From Rhizobacter sp. (GTDB lineage Bacteria > Pseudomonadota > Gammaproteobacteria > Burkholderiales > Burkholderiaceae_C): DNA of 6,942 bases. The position numbers and the translations under genes were made by a program. Every line of letters starts with the position of its first letter. Within the stretch, counting starts at the first letter, position 1. Shown here piece by piece: positions 1 through 5,872 of this stretch. The stretch spans positions 1 to 6,942 of the forward strand of contig JANXVK010000331.1 of assembly GCA_025351675.1 (NCBI GenBank), written 5' to 3'. Below the pieces are notes generated by a model. It saw nothing but the letters and a program-made list of their open reading frames with translations, was not told where the DNA came from and made no database searches.

Positions 1-1683
1 CTCGAATCTCGCACGGGCGCCGCGCTGGCACTGCGCCTGGGCTTCGTCAAGGCGTTCGCGGCGCTGCTGCTGGTGAGCGGCATCGTCGCGTGGTGGATGG
101 TGCTGACCCACAAGAGCCGCCAGGTCGCGCAGGAGGAGTCGAACCGGCAGACGCAGGCGCTGAACGAGCAGACGCAGGTGCTGAAACGCGAGATCGAATC
201 GCATCGCCGCACCGATGCCGAACTGCAGCTCGCCAAACGCAGCGCCGAGCTCGCGAACCAAGCCAAGAGCCGCGACATCACGACCGTAAGCCACGAGCTG
301 CGCACGCCGCTGAACAGCATCCTCGGCTACGCGCAGCTGCTCGAAGAAGACGCCTCGGTGCCGCCGCACCGGCACCAGGCGGTGAAGGTGATCCGGCGCG
401 GCGGCGAGCACCTGCTGTCGCTGATCGAAGGCACGCGCGACATCGCGCGCATCGAAGGCGGCCGCCTGCGGCTCGAGAACAAGCCGATGCGCTTTCGCGA
501 TTGCGTGCAGGAGATCGTGCGCATGTTCGAGCTGCAGGCCGCGGCCAAAGGCATCGAGTTTCGCCGCGTGCTCACCGAGCCGTTGCCCGAGGTCGTGCGC
601 GCCGACGAGAAGCGGCTGCGGCAGATTCTGATCAATGTGCTTGGCAACGCGGTCAAGTTCACGCACGTCGGCCGCGTCGAGTTTCGGCTGACGTATGCGC
701 GCGAGATGGCGGTGTTCGAGGTCGAGGACACCGGCCCCGGCATCGCGGCCGGCGAGATCGAGCATGTGTTCGAGCCGTTCGCGCGCGGCTCCGAGGCGAG
801 CGCGGTGGCGAGCGGCGGTACCGGCCTGGGCCTGACGATCGGCAAAATGCTGACCGACCTGATGGGCGGCGAGATGACGGTGACGAGCCAGGTCGCCGGT
901 CCACCAGGCTCGCCCGGTTCGGACAAGTCTGGCACGCTGTTCCGCATCCGCCTGTTCTTGCCCGAAGTCAGCGGCGCGCGCGTCGCGCGCGAGTTGCCGC
1001 GGGTGGCACGCTGCGGCTACGTCGGGGCGCGCAAGCGCGTGCTCGTGGTCGACAACGAAGAGGTCGACCGCGACCTGCTCGCCAATCTGCTGGAGCCGCT
1101 CGGCTTCGAGATCGTCAAGGCGGCGTCGGGGCAGGCCTGCCTCGACTTGTTGCCGGCTTGCGCGCCCGACGTGATCCTGATGGACCTCGCGATGCCCGGC
1201 ATCGACGGCTGGGCTACGGTGCGCGCGATCCGCGAGCGGCACCTGAGCGATGCGCCGATCGCGATCGTCTCGGGCAACGCATTTGACAAGGGGCTCGACA
1301 ACGACGTCGGCATCGGCACCGAGGACTTCATCTTGAAGCCGGTGCGGGTGAACGAGCTGCTCGACTGGCTCGGCGCGCGGCTGCAACTCGCGTGGCACGA
1401 AGTGCCGACGCGCGAACTGTCCGCACCGGCGCCGGTGCCGGCGACCGACTGGGCGCTGCCCGCCGCCGTGCACCTGCGTACGCTCGACGAACTCGTCAGC
1501 CTCGGCTACTACCGCGGCATCGTGCGCAAGCTCGATGAAATCGAGGCGCTCGGCACCGAACACGCCAGCTTCGCGGGCCACCTGCGCGGCCTGGCGCAGC
1601 AGTTCCAGCTCGACGCGATGACGCGCATCATCCGCCAGGCGCTGAACGACAGCCACCCGACGCCGGACGCCCAAGCCGCATGA
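1..1683 (+). CDS. Hybrid sensor histidine kinase with C-terminal receiver domain (5' partial)
   Basis: Membrane sensor kinase that autophosphorylates on histidine and passes phosphate to receiver domains. The frame is open from base 1, so the true start and sensory region lie upstream; the GTG at 73 falls inside the membrane segment and is not the start. Counting codons from base 1: a hydrophobic segment at about 18-35 ending at paired Trp; a Gln/Glu-rich probable coiled coil at 40-88; the dimerisation H-box SHELRTPLN with His98; N-box Asn212/Asn216; G1 box DTGPG at 243; F box FEPF; G2 box GGTGLGLTIG from 272. A receiver domain spans about 346-460 with Asp351/Glu353, phospho-acceptor Asp395 (MDLAMPG), Ser424 and Lys446, all intact. 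About 95 further residues are helical and unassigned. The stop overlaps the next gene by ATGA, so its partner is that regulator. Asp92 and Arg146 sit at dimerisation-domain positions that are normally hydrophobic. The signal sensed cannot be told from this part. Confidence 0.95.
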   Translation, partial: LESRTGAALALRLGFVKAFAALLLVSGIVAWWMVLTHKSRQVAQEESNRQTQALNEQTQVLKREIESHRRTDAELQLAKRSAELANQAKSRDITTVSHELRTPLNSILGYAQLLEEDASVPPHRHQAVKVIRRGGEHLLSLIEGTRDIARIEGGRLRLENKPMRFRDCVQEIVRMFELQAAAKGIEFRRVLTEPLPEVVRADEKRLRQILINVLGNAVKFTHVGRVEFRLTYAREMAVFEVEDTGPGIAAGEIEHVFEPFARGSEASAVASGGTGLGLTIGKMLTDLMGGEMTVTSQVAGPPGSPGSDKSGTLFRIRLFLPEVSGARVARELPRVARCGYVGARKRVLVVDNEEVDRDLLANLLEPLGFEIVKAASGQACLDLLPACAPDVILMDLAMPGIDGWATVRAIRERHLSDAPIAIVSGNAFDKGLDNDVGIGTEDFILKPVRVNELLDWLGARLQLAWHEVPTRELSAPAPVPATDWALPAAVHLRTLDELVSLGYYRGIVRKLDEIEALGTEHASFAGHLRGLAQQFQLDAMTRIIRQALNDSHPTPDAQAA

Positions 1684-2675
1684 ACGACGCGCTGTTCGAC
1701 CGCAGCCAATCCGCCGTCGTGCTGATCGTCGACGACGTCCCCGACAACCTTTCGGTGCTGCACGATGCGCTGGATGAGGCGGGCTACACGGTGCTGGTCG
1801 CGACCAACGGCGAGAGTGCGTTGCAGCGCGCGGTGCAGGCGCTGCCCGACGTGGTGCTGCTCGACGCGGTGATGCCCGGCATGGACGGCTTCGAGGTCGC
1901 GCGCCGCCTGAAGGCGCACCCGGCGACGGCGCAGATCCCGATCATCTTCATGACCGGCCTGACCGAGACCGAGCACGTGGTCGCCGCGTTCGCCGCCGGC
2001 GGCGTCGACTACGTGACCAAGCCGATCCGCGCGCAGGAGGTGCTCGCGCGCATGAGCGTGCACATGAGCAGCGCGCGCGAGAAGCGGCATGAACAAACGC
2101 AGGCGACGCAGGCGCGCAACGCGCTCGACGCGTTCGGCCACGCGACCATGGCGATCCGGCTCGACGACACGACCCGCGCGGTCCGTGCCGTGTGGCAGAC
2201 CGCGCTGGCGCGGCAGCTGCTGCACGACTACTTCGGCGTCGCCCTGGCGCAGATTCCCGAGGTCGTGCTCGACTGGCTGCGCACCGAATCGTCGCTGGCC
2301 GCGAGCGGCCGCGAGCCGCGCTCGCTGCCGATTCACCGCGAAACTTCGACCGGTCCGCGCCAGCTCGTGTTCGCATTGCAGCAACGCACCGGCGACGACG
2401 ATCTGCTGATCGTGATGCGCGAGGTGTCGGATGCCGCGGTGGTCGACGCGATGGTGCAGGCGTTCAAGCTCACCTTGCGCGAGGCCGAGGTGCTGTACTG
2501 GGTCGCCAAGGGCAAGACGAACCGCGACATCGGCGACATCCTCGGCTCAAGCCCGGCGACCGTGAAGAAGCATCTCGAACGCGTCTATGTGAAGCTCGGC
2601 GTCGAAACGCGGACTGCCGCAGCCAACCTCGCGATGGGCCGGCTGCGGCAGCTGAATCTCAGTGTCTCGAGCTGA
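1680..2675 (+). CDS. Two-component response regulator, receiver plus LuxR-type HTH
   Basis: Cytoplasmic DNA-binding response regulator of 331 residues. Receiver domain at about 12-130: acidic pair Asp18/Asp19, phospho-acceptor Asp62 in LLDAVMPG, Thr92 and Lys114 in the TKP motif, so it should be phosphorylatable. A LuxR/NarL-type helix-turn-helix lies at about 262-328 (LTLREAEVLYWVAKGKTNRDI, then SPATVKKHLERVYVKL as turn and recognition helix). Between them, residues 140-250 form a roughly 110-residue region longer than the linker of NarL/FixJ proteins; it might be a PAS-like fold but I see no diagnostic motif. The ATG overlaps the kinase stop (ATGA) and no good Shine-Dalgarno precedes it, which suggests translational coupling to the kinase. 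It is the obvious phosphotransfer partner of that kinase. Its targets are unknown; the dyads between the catalase gene and urtA are candidates only by proximity. Confidence 0.95.
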   Translation: MNDALFDRSQSAVVLIVDDVPDNLSVLHDALDEAGYTVLVATNGESALQRAVQALPDVVLLDAVMPGMDGFEVARRLKAHPATAQIPIIFMTGLTETEHVVAAFAAGGVDYVTKPIRAQEVLARMSVHMSSAREKRHEQTQATQARNALDAFGHATMAIRLDDTTRAVRAVWQTALARQLLHDYFGVALAQIPEVVLDWLRTESSLAASGREPRSLPIHRETSTGPRQLVFALQQRTGDDDLLIVMREVSDAAVVDAMVQAFKLTLREAEVLYWVAKGKTNRDIGDILGSSPATVKKHLERVYVKLGVETRTAAANLAMGRLRQLNLSVSS

Positions 2676-2698
2676 AGGGGCAGCCCTGACGGGGTGTT

Positions 2699-2704
2699 TA
2701 TAGT
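2699..2704 (+). promoter_or_regulatory. Possible -10 element (TATAGT) for the YbaY-LprI gene
   Basis: The 76-base gap after the response regulator contains TATAGT, the most AT-rich spot locally, in a position to start transcription near 2711 and leave a leader of about 40 bases. No convincing -35 lies 16-18 bases upstream. The hexamer sits in the loop of a small dyad, CGGGG (2690-2694) with CCCCG (2705-2709), which has no T-run and is too weak to call a terminator. Read-through from the two-component genes is equally possible. Confidence 0.25.
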
Positions 2705-2739
2705 CCCCGGTGGCGCATCCTCGAAGCGACCGACACCCC

Positions 2740-2744
2740 AAGGG
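2740..2744 (+). promoter_or_regulatory. Ribosome binding site deciding the ATG at 2752
   Basis: AAGGG lies 7 bases before the ATG at 2752. The in-frame GTG at 2710 has no comparable site and would put 14 polar residues ahead of an otherwise normal signal peptide, so the ATG is preferred. Confidence 0.6.
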
Positions 2745-2751
2745 CATCTCC

Positions 2752-3519
2752 ATGCTGTTTCATACCCATACGACGAACTGCCTCCGCCGCGGCGCGATTC
2801 GCCTGCCGGCGCTGGCGCTGGCGCTTGCCTTGGCGATCGGCGCCGGCGCCGCCACTGCGGCCTCGATCGACGGCGAGGCCACGTACCGCGAGCGCATCGC
2901 ACCACCGGCCGACGCGGTGCTTGTGGTCACGCTCGAAGACAGCGCGCGCGCCGATGCGCCGGCGACCGAGATCGCCTCGACGCGCATGCGCATCGCCGGC
3001 GGGCCGCCGTATCGCTGGCGCATCGAGTACGACGAGCGCCTGATTGGTCCGCAGGCCCGGCCGATGTTGCGCGCCCGCCTCGAGACACCGCAAGGCCTGT
3101 CGATGACGACCGACACCGCCAACCCGGCGTTCACCGAGCCGCGGCTGCTGGTGCTTCGCAGCGTGCGTGCGTCGGTTGCCGACGGTTGCAGCGCGTCGGC
3201 CACGACCCAGGCCGCACTCGGCGAGTGCGCGTACGAGGAATTTCTGACAGCTTCGGCGGCTTTGAGCGCCCAGCTGCAGCGCATCGAATCCAGCCTGCCG
3301 GCGCAGCGCAAAGCGGGGTGGCGGCGTGTGCAGAAGTCGTGGCTCACGTACCGCACCGACGCATGCAGCTTCGAGAGCGGCTCGAGCGCCGGCGGCAGCG
3401 TGCAGCCGATGCTGCAGTGGCACTGCGCCGCGCGCCTCACGCGTGCCCGCGCCGCCGAACTGGCGCAAGCGGCAAATTGCCCCGAGGGCGAACTGACCTG
3501 CGCGCGGCCGGCGCGCTAG
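2752..3519 (+). CDS. Exported protein with YbaY/YscW-like and LprI-like (DUF1311) domains
   Basis: Predicted 255-residue envelope protein of unknown function. Residues 1-37 form a signal peptide: basic LRR at 11-13, an Ala/Leu core at 19-36, and a likely cleavage near ATAA at 34-37; no lipobox Cys follows, so it is probably soluble in the periplasm. Residues 40-128 resemble the YbaY/YscW lipoprotein domain (GEATYRERIAPPADAVLVVTLED, then a SLADAPA-like segment, ADAPATEIA). Residues 146-240 resemble the LprI/DUF1311 lysozyme-inhibitor domain, with Cys146, Cys159, Cys205 and Cys225 in the usual spacing style and a W-LTYR-DAC motif; Cys243 and Cys250 form an extra tail pair. The DUF1311 family includes lysozyme inhibitors, but inhibition here is not shown. 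The gene is convergent with the catalase gene, 22 bases away. Domain calls come from motif reading and are moderately sure. Confidence 0.8.
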   Translation: MLFHTHTTNCLRRGAIRLPALALALALAIGAGAATAASIDGEATYRERIAPPADAVLVVTLEDSARADAPATEIASTRMRIAGGPPYRWRIEYDERLIGPQARPMLRARLETPQGLSMTTDTANPAFTEPRLLVLRSVRASVADGCSASATTQAALGECAYEEFLTASAALSAQLQRIESSLPAQRKAGWRRVQKSWLTYRTDACSFESGSSAGGSVQPMLQWHCAARLTRARAAELAQAANCPEGELTCARPAR

Positions 3520-3532
3520 CGCTGCTCTGCAG

Positions 3533-3548
3533 ATCAGGCCATCAGGCC
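3533..3548. repeat. Tandem 8-base duplication across the catalase stop
   Basis: ATCAGGCC occurs twice in direct succession (3533-3540 and 3541-3548). On the minus strand the second copy carries the last codons and the TGA stop of the catalase gene. It looks like a small slippage duplication and has no effect on the protein, since the stop comes first. Confidence 0.7.
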
Positions 3549-5635
3549 AGCGTCCGCACGCTCGGTTCGCGAGCCCACTGCCGCGTCTTCGCGGCGTCGA
3601 TGAACTTCGTCGTGTCGTGCGCCGCAACCACGCCGGCATCCGGCTTCACGCCCGCCGTCTTCAACAACGCCTGACCGCCCGCGTCGATCGCGATCGCCTT
3701 CAGGTGCCCGAACGCGTTACGCACGAAGTCGATCGCCGCACCTTCGGTCGACAGCGCCTTGGCACCGGCTTCTGACAGGATGATCGCGACCGCATCGAAG
3801 AGCATCGATGGCGTGCCGGCGAGTTGACCGTGCGCCTTCAGCAAGGCGCCGTCCGACAGCTTCGCGCCGCCGACTTTCGGCGCCACGATCTTGACAGTCG
3901 CCCCTGCGTCGGTCGCGGCCTTCTTCAACGCGGCGACGAGCGCGGCGTCGGAGCCGTGGTTGACGAGGATGCCGACCGCGCGGCCTTCCAGCGTCGGCTT
4001 CATCTTGCCGATGATCTGCAGTGCCGGTGAGTTCGGCCTGTCTTCCGCCGGCACGGTGGTTTCGGCAGCAGGCGGCAGCTTGTCCATGCCCAAGCCGTCG
4101 GCCACGCGCTTGCCGAGGCTGTCGTCGACGCGCAGCAGATGGCCGACCATCAGCTCGCGGATGTACTCGGTCTCGACCTTCGACAGCTCGAACACCAGCG
4201 ACGACGCGATGTGCGCCTGCTCGGTATCGGTCTGGCTGCGGAAGAACTGGCGCGCTTGGCTGTAGTGATCTGCGAAGCTCTCTGCGCGAATGCGGCCCTT
4301 CGCGCCCGACTCGTCTGCGGCGAAGCTGCGAAAGCCGGCCTTCGGGCTCTCGCGCGGTGAATCGGCAGCCAGGCTGCTCGGCTCGTAGGCGACTCGGCCT
4401 TTCGGCACCTGCATCTGCATGTGGCCATCGCGCTGCTGGTTCGCGAACGGGCACTTCGGCGCGTTGATCGGTATCTGGTGGAAGTTCGGGCCACCGAGCC
4501 GCGAGAGCTGCGTGTCTTGATACGAAAACAGGCGGCCCTGCAGCAGCGGGTCGTTCGAGAAATCGATGCCGGGAACGATGTTGGTGGGGAAGAACGCGAC
4601 CTGTTCGGTCTCGGCGAAGAAGTTGTCGGGCCAGCGGTCGAGCACCATGCGACCGATCACCTGCAGCGGCACGAGTTCTTCAGGCACCAGCTTGGTCGCG
4701 TCGAGGTGATCGAACGGAAAGGCGTCGGCCTCTTCCTGCGTGAAGAGCTGCACCGCAAACTCCCACTCCGGGAAGTTGCCGGCCGAGATCGCCTCGAAAA
4801 GATCGCGGCGATGGAAGTCGTTGTCGGCGCTCTGCAGCTTGACGGCTTCGTCCCACACCGTCGACTGGAGGCCGAGCTTCGGGCGCCAGTGGAACTTCAC
4901 GAAAGTCGACTCGCCCGTGTCGTTGATCAAGCGGAAACTGTGGACGCCGAAGCCTTCGATCATGCGCAGCGAGCGCGGTATGGTGCGGTCCGACATTGCC
5001 CACATCAGCATGTGAATCGCCTCGGGCGTCAGCGAGACGAAATCGTAGAAGGTGTCGTGGGCGCTGCCGGCCTGCGGAAAGCCACGGTCGGGCTCCATCT
5101 TCACCGCGTGGATCAGGTCGGGGAACTTGATCGCGTCCTGGATGAAGAACACCGGGATGTTGTTGCCGACGATGTCCCAGTTGCCTTCGGTCGTGTAGAG
5201 CTTCACCGCGAAACCGCGCACGTCGCGCGGCGTGTCGACCGAACCGGCGCCGCCCGCGACGGTCGAGAAGCGCGTGAACAGCGGCGTTTTGACGCCGACT
5301 TCGGTCAGCACCTTGGCACGTGTGTACAGCGCGAGCGATTTCGTCAACTCGAAGTAGCCGTGGGCGCCGGTGCCGCGCGCATGCACGATGCGTTCGGGAA
5401 TGCGCTCGTGGTCGAAATGACTGATTTTCTCGCGCAGGATGAAGTCTTCCAGCAGCGTTGGGCCGCGCGGGTTCGCCTTCAATGAATTTTGGTTGTCGGA
5501 GATCGGTACACCGTGGTTGGTCGTCAGCTCCGGGTGGCTGCCGCCGGCAGGCTGGTGAATCTCGCCGCCGTGGCCGGTGGTCGTTGCTTCGGTGGTGTCG
5601 TGCGGCTTCGTACTCTGCGTGGATCGCTTGCTCAT
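3542..5635 (-). CDS. katE: Large-subunit (clade 2, HPII-type) heme catalase
   Basis: Converts hydrogen peroxide to water and oxygen; a cytoplasmic heme enzyme, normally tetrameric. At 697 residues it is in the large-subunit range (E. coli HPII has 753). Catalase core about 45-520: distal His85 in [18 protein letters not shown], Asn158 in IVGNN, and proximal heme ligand Tyr372 in RLFSYQDTQ. The spacings (73 and 287 residues from the His) equal those of HPII His128, Asn201 and Tyr415. Asp154 matches the HPII channel Asp197. Phe349 stands where HPII has His392, which is covalently joined to the heme Tyr. A flavodoxin/GATase1-like C-terminal domain spans about 535-690, diagnostic of this clade. 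The polar N-terminal tail of about 45 residues is rich in Thr, His and Gly. The start is supported by AGGAGT 6 bases upstream. Divergent from urtA. The katE symbol is by family, not orthology. Confidence 0.97.
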   Translation of the reverse strand: MSKRSTQSTKPHDTTEATTTGHGGEIHQPAGGSHPELTTNHGVPISDNQNSLKANPRGPTLLEDFILREKISHFDHERIPERIVHARGTGAHGYFELTKSLALYTRAKVLTEVGVKTPLFTRFSTVAGGAGSVDTPRDVRGFAVKLYTTEGNWDIVGNNIPVFFIQDAIKFPDLIHAVKMEPDRGFPQAGSAHDTFYDFVSLTPEAIHMLMWAMSDRTIPRSLRMIEGFGVHSFRLINDTGESTFVKFHWRPKLGLQSTVWDEAVKLQSADNDFHRRDLFEAISAGNFPEWEFAVQLFTQEEADAFPFDHLDATKLVPEELVPLQVIGRMVLDRWPDNFFAETEQVAFFPTNIVPGIDFSNDPLLQGRLFSYQDTQLSRLGGPNFHQIPINAPKCPFANQQRDGHMQMQVPKGRVAYEPSSLAADSPRESPKAGFRSFAADESGAKGRIRAESFADHYSQARQFFRSQTDTEQAHIASSLVFELSKVETEYIRELMVGHLLRVDDSLGKRVADGLGMDKLPPAAETTVPAEDRPNSPALQIIGKMKPTLEGRAVGILVNHGSDAALVAALKKAATDAGATVKIVAPKVGGAKLSDGALLKAHGQLAGTPSMLFDAVAIILSEAGAKALSTEGAAIDFVRNAFGHLKAIAIDAGGQALLKTAGVKPDAGVVAAHDTTKFIDAAKTRQWAREPSVRTLA

Positions 5636-5640
5636 GAGGT

Positions 5641-5646
5641 ACTCCT
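5641..5646 (-). promoter_or_regulatory. Ribosome binding site of the catalase gene
   Basis: On the minus strand AGGAGT lies 6 bases or so before the ATG at 5635-5633, a strong Shine-Dalgarno that fixes the start. Confidence 0.75.
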
Positions 5647-5713
5647 GATATCAACTGGATGAGCGTATCGACGTGACCAGCGCAGCCCATCGGCCCGATT
5701 GCCGCGCGCCTGT

Positions 5714-5742
5714 AGGACGTGATCCCGGCGGGCATGTGTCCT
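5714..5742. promoter_or_regulatory. Interrupted dyad symmetry in the katE-urtA intergenic region
   Basis: AGGAC (5714-5718) and GTCCT (5738-5742) are inverted; inside them CCC (5724-5726) and GGG (5730-5732) are also symmetric, separated from the outer arms by 5 unpaired bases on each side. In catalase-strand RNA or as DNA this could be a two-block operator or an interrupted hairpin. In GC-rich DNA the inner CCC/GGG block could easily be chance. Confidence 0.3.
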
Positions 5743-5744
5743 GG

Positions 5745-5764
5745 AATACGCCATCGGGCGTATT
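5745..5764. promoter_or_regulatory. Perfect inverted repeat at the midpoint of the katE-urtA intergenic region; candidate operator
   Basis: AATACGCC (5745-5752) is the exact reverse complement of GGCGTATT (5757-5764), with a 4-base spacer ATCG. The dyad centre (5754.5) is about 119 bases from each of the two divergent start codons. Its arms are less GC-rich than the surroundings, which makes a chance match less likely. Another GCGTAT half-site lies at 5663-5668. Size and symmetry fit a dimeric helix-turn-helix regulator. It does not fit the OxyR spacing or a sigma-54 promoter. The cognate regulator is unknown. Confidence 0.5.
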
Positions 5765-5786
5765 TGCCGCGCCGCGCCCCTTCCGT

Positions 5787-5816
5787 AACCTGCGACGGCG
5801 CAATGCAGCACAGGTT
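5787..5816. promoter_or_regulatory. Inverted repeat in the urtA upstream region or leader
   Basis: AACCTG (5787-5792) pairs with CAGGTT (5811-5816) across 18 bases. A small inner hairpin TGCG-ACGG-CGCA occupies 5791-5802 and shares two bases with the left arm, so the two structures compete partly. It lies 57-86 bases before the urtA ATG and may be a binding site or a leader-RNA fold. No T-run follows, so it is not an attenuator-type terminator. Confidence 0.3.
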
Positions 5817-5858
5817 CGCCGCTTGCTTCAGTCACTGCCCATCACCACCCAAACCATC

Positions 5859-5863
5859 AGGAG
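5859..5863 (+). promoter_or_regulatory. Ribosome binding site of urtA
   Basis: AGGAG ends 9 bases before the ATG at 5873; it is the only good site ahead of the signal peptide and settles the start. Confidence 0.75.
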
Positions 5864-5872
5864 CGTGAACCC

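Noticed and set aside
73..75. GTG as the start of the kinase gene
   Set aside because: It falls within a membrane segment, and the frame is open to base 1 with hydrophobic coding sequence, so the gene begins outside the window.
90..1286. Second plus-strand frame of 398 codons in the kinase gene
   Set aside because: Arg/Ala-rich out-of-frame shadow; the kinase frame carries every H, N, G and receiver motif.
1509..2384. Minus-strand open frame of 291 codons opposite the kinase/regulator junction
   Set aside because: Low-complexity His/Arg/Ala composition; it lies opposite receiver-domain coding sequence with intact catalytic residues.
2710..2712. GTG as the start of the YbaY-LprI gene
   Set aside because: No Shine-Dalgarno, and it may coincide with the transcription start implied by TATAGT; the ATG at 2752 has a good site and a proper signal peptide.
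3513..3522. Palindrome GCGCTAGCGC as a terminator
   Set aside because: No loop room for a stable hairpin and no following T-run on either strand.
2694..3674. Alternative plus and minus frames over the YbaY-LprI gene (also 2698-3639 and 2760-3440 minus)
   Set aside because: Arg/Ala-rich translations without domains; only the 2752-3519 frame has a signal peptide, spaced cysteines and a ribosome site.
4421..5485. Plus-strand open frame of 354 codons inside the catalase gene
   Set aside because: Antisense shadow of a well-conserved catalase core; no ribosome site and no recognisable domain.
5764..5791. Possible sigma-70 promoter TTGCCG / TAACCT (16-base spacer) for urtA
   Set aside because: Only 4 of 6 and 3 of 6 consensus matches; such pairs are expected by chance in this length.
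5636..5872. OxyR, sigma-54 or NtrC sites between katE and urtA
   Set aside because: Looked for on both strands because peroxide or nitrogen control would be natural; no ATAG-N7-CTAT series, no TGGCAC-N5-TTGC, and no GCACC-type dyad is present.
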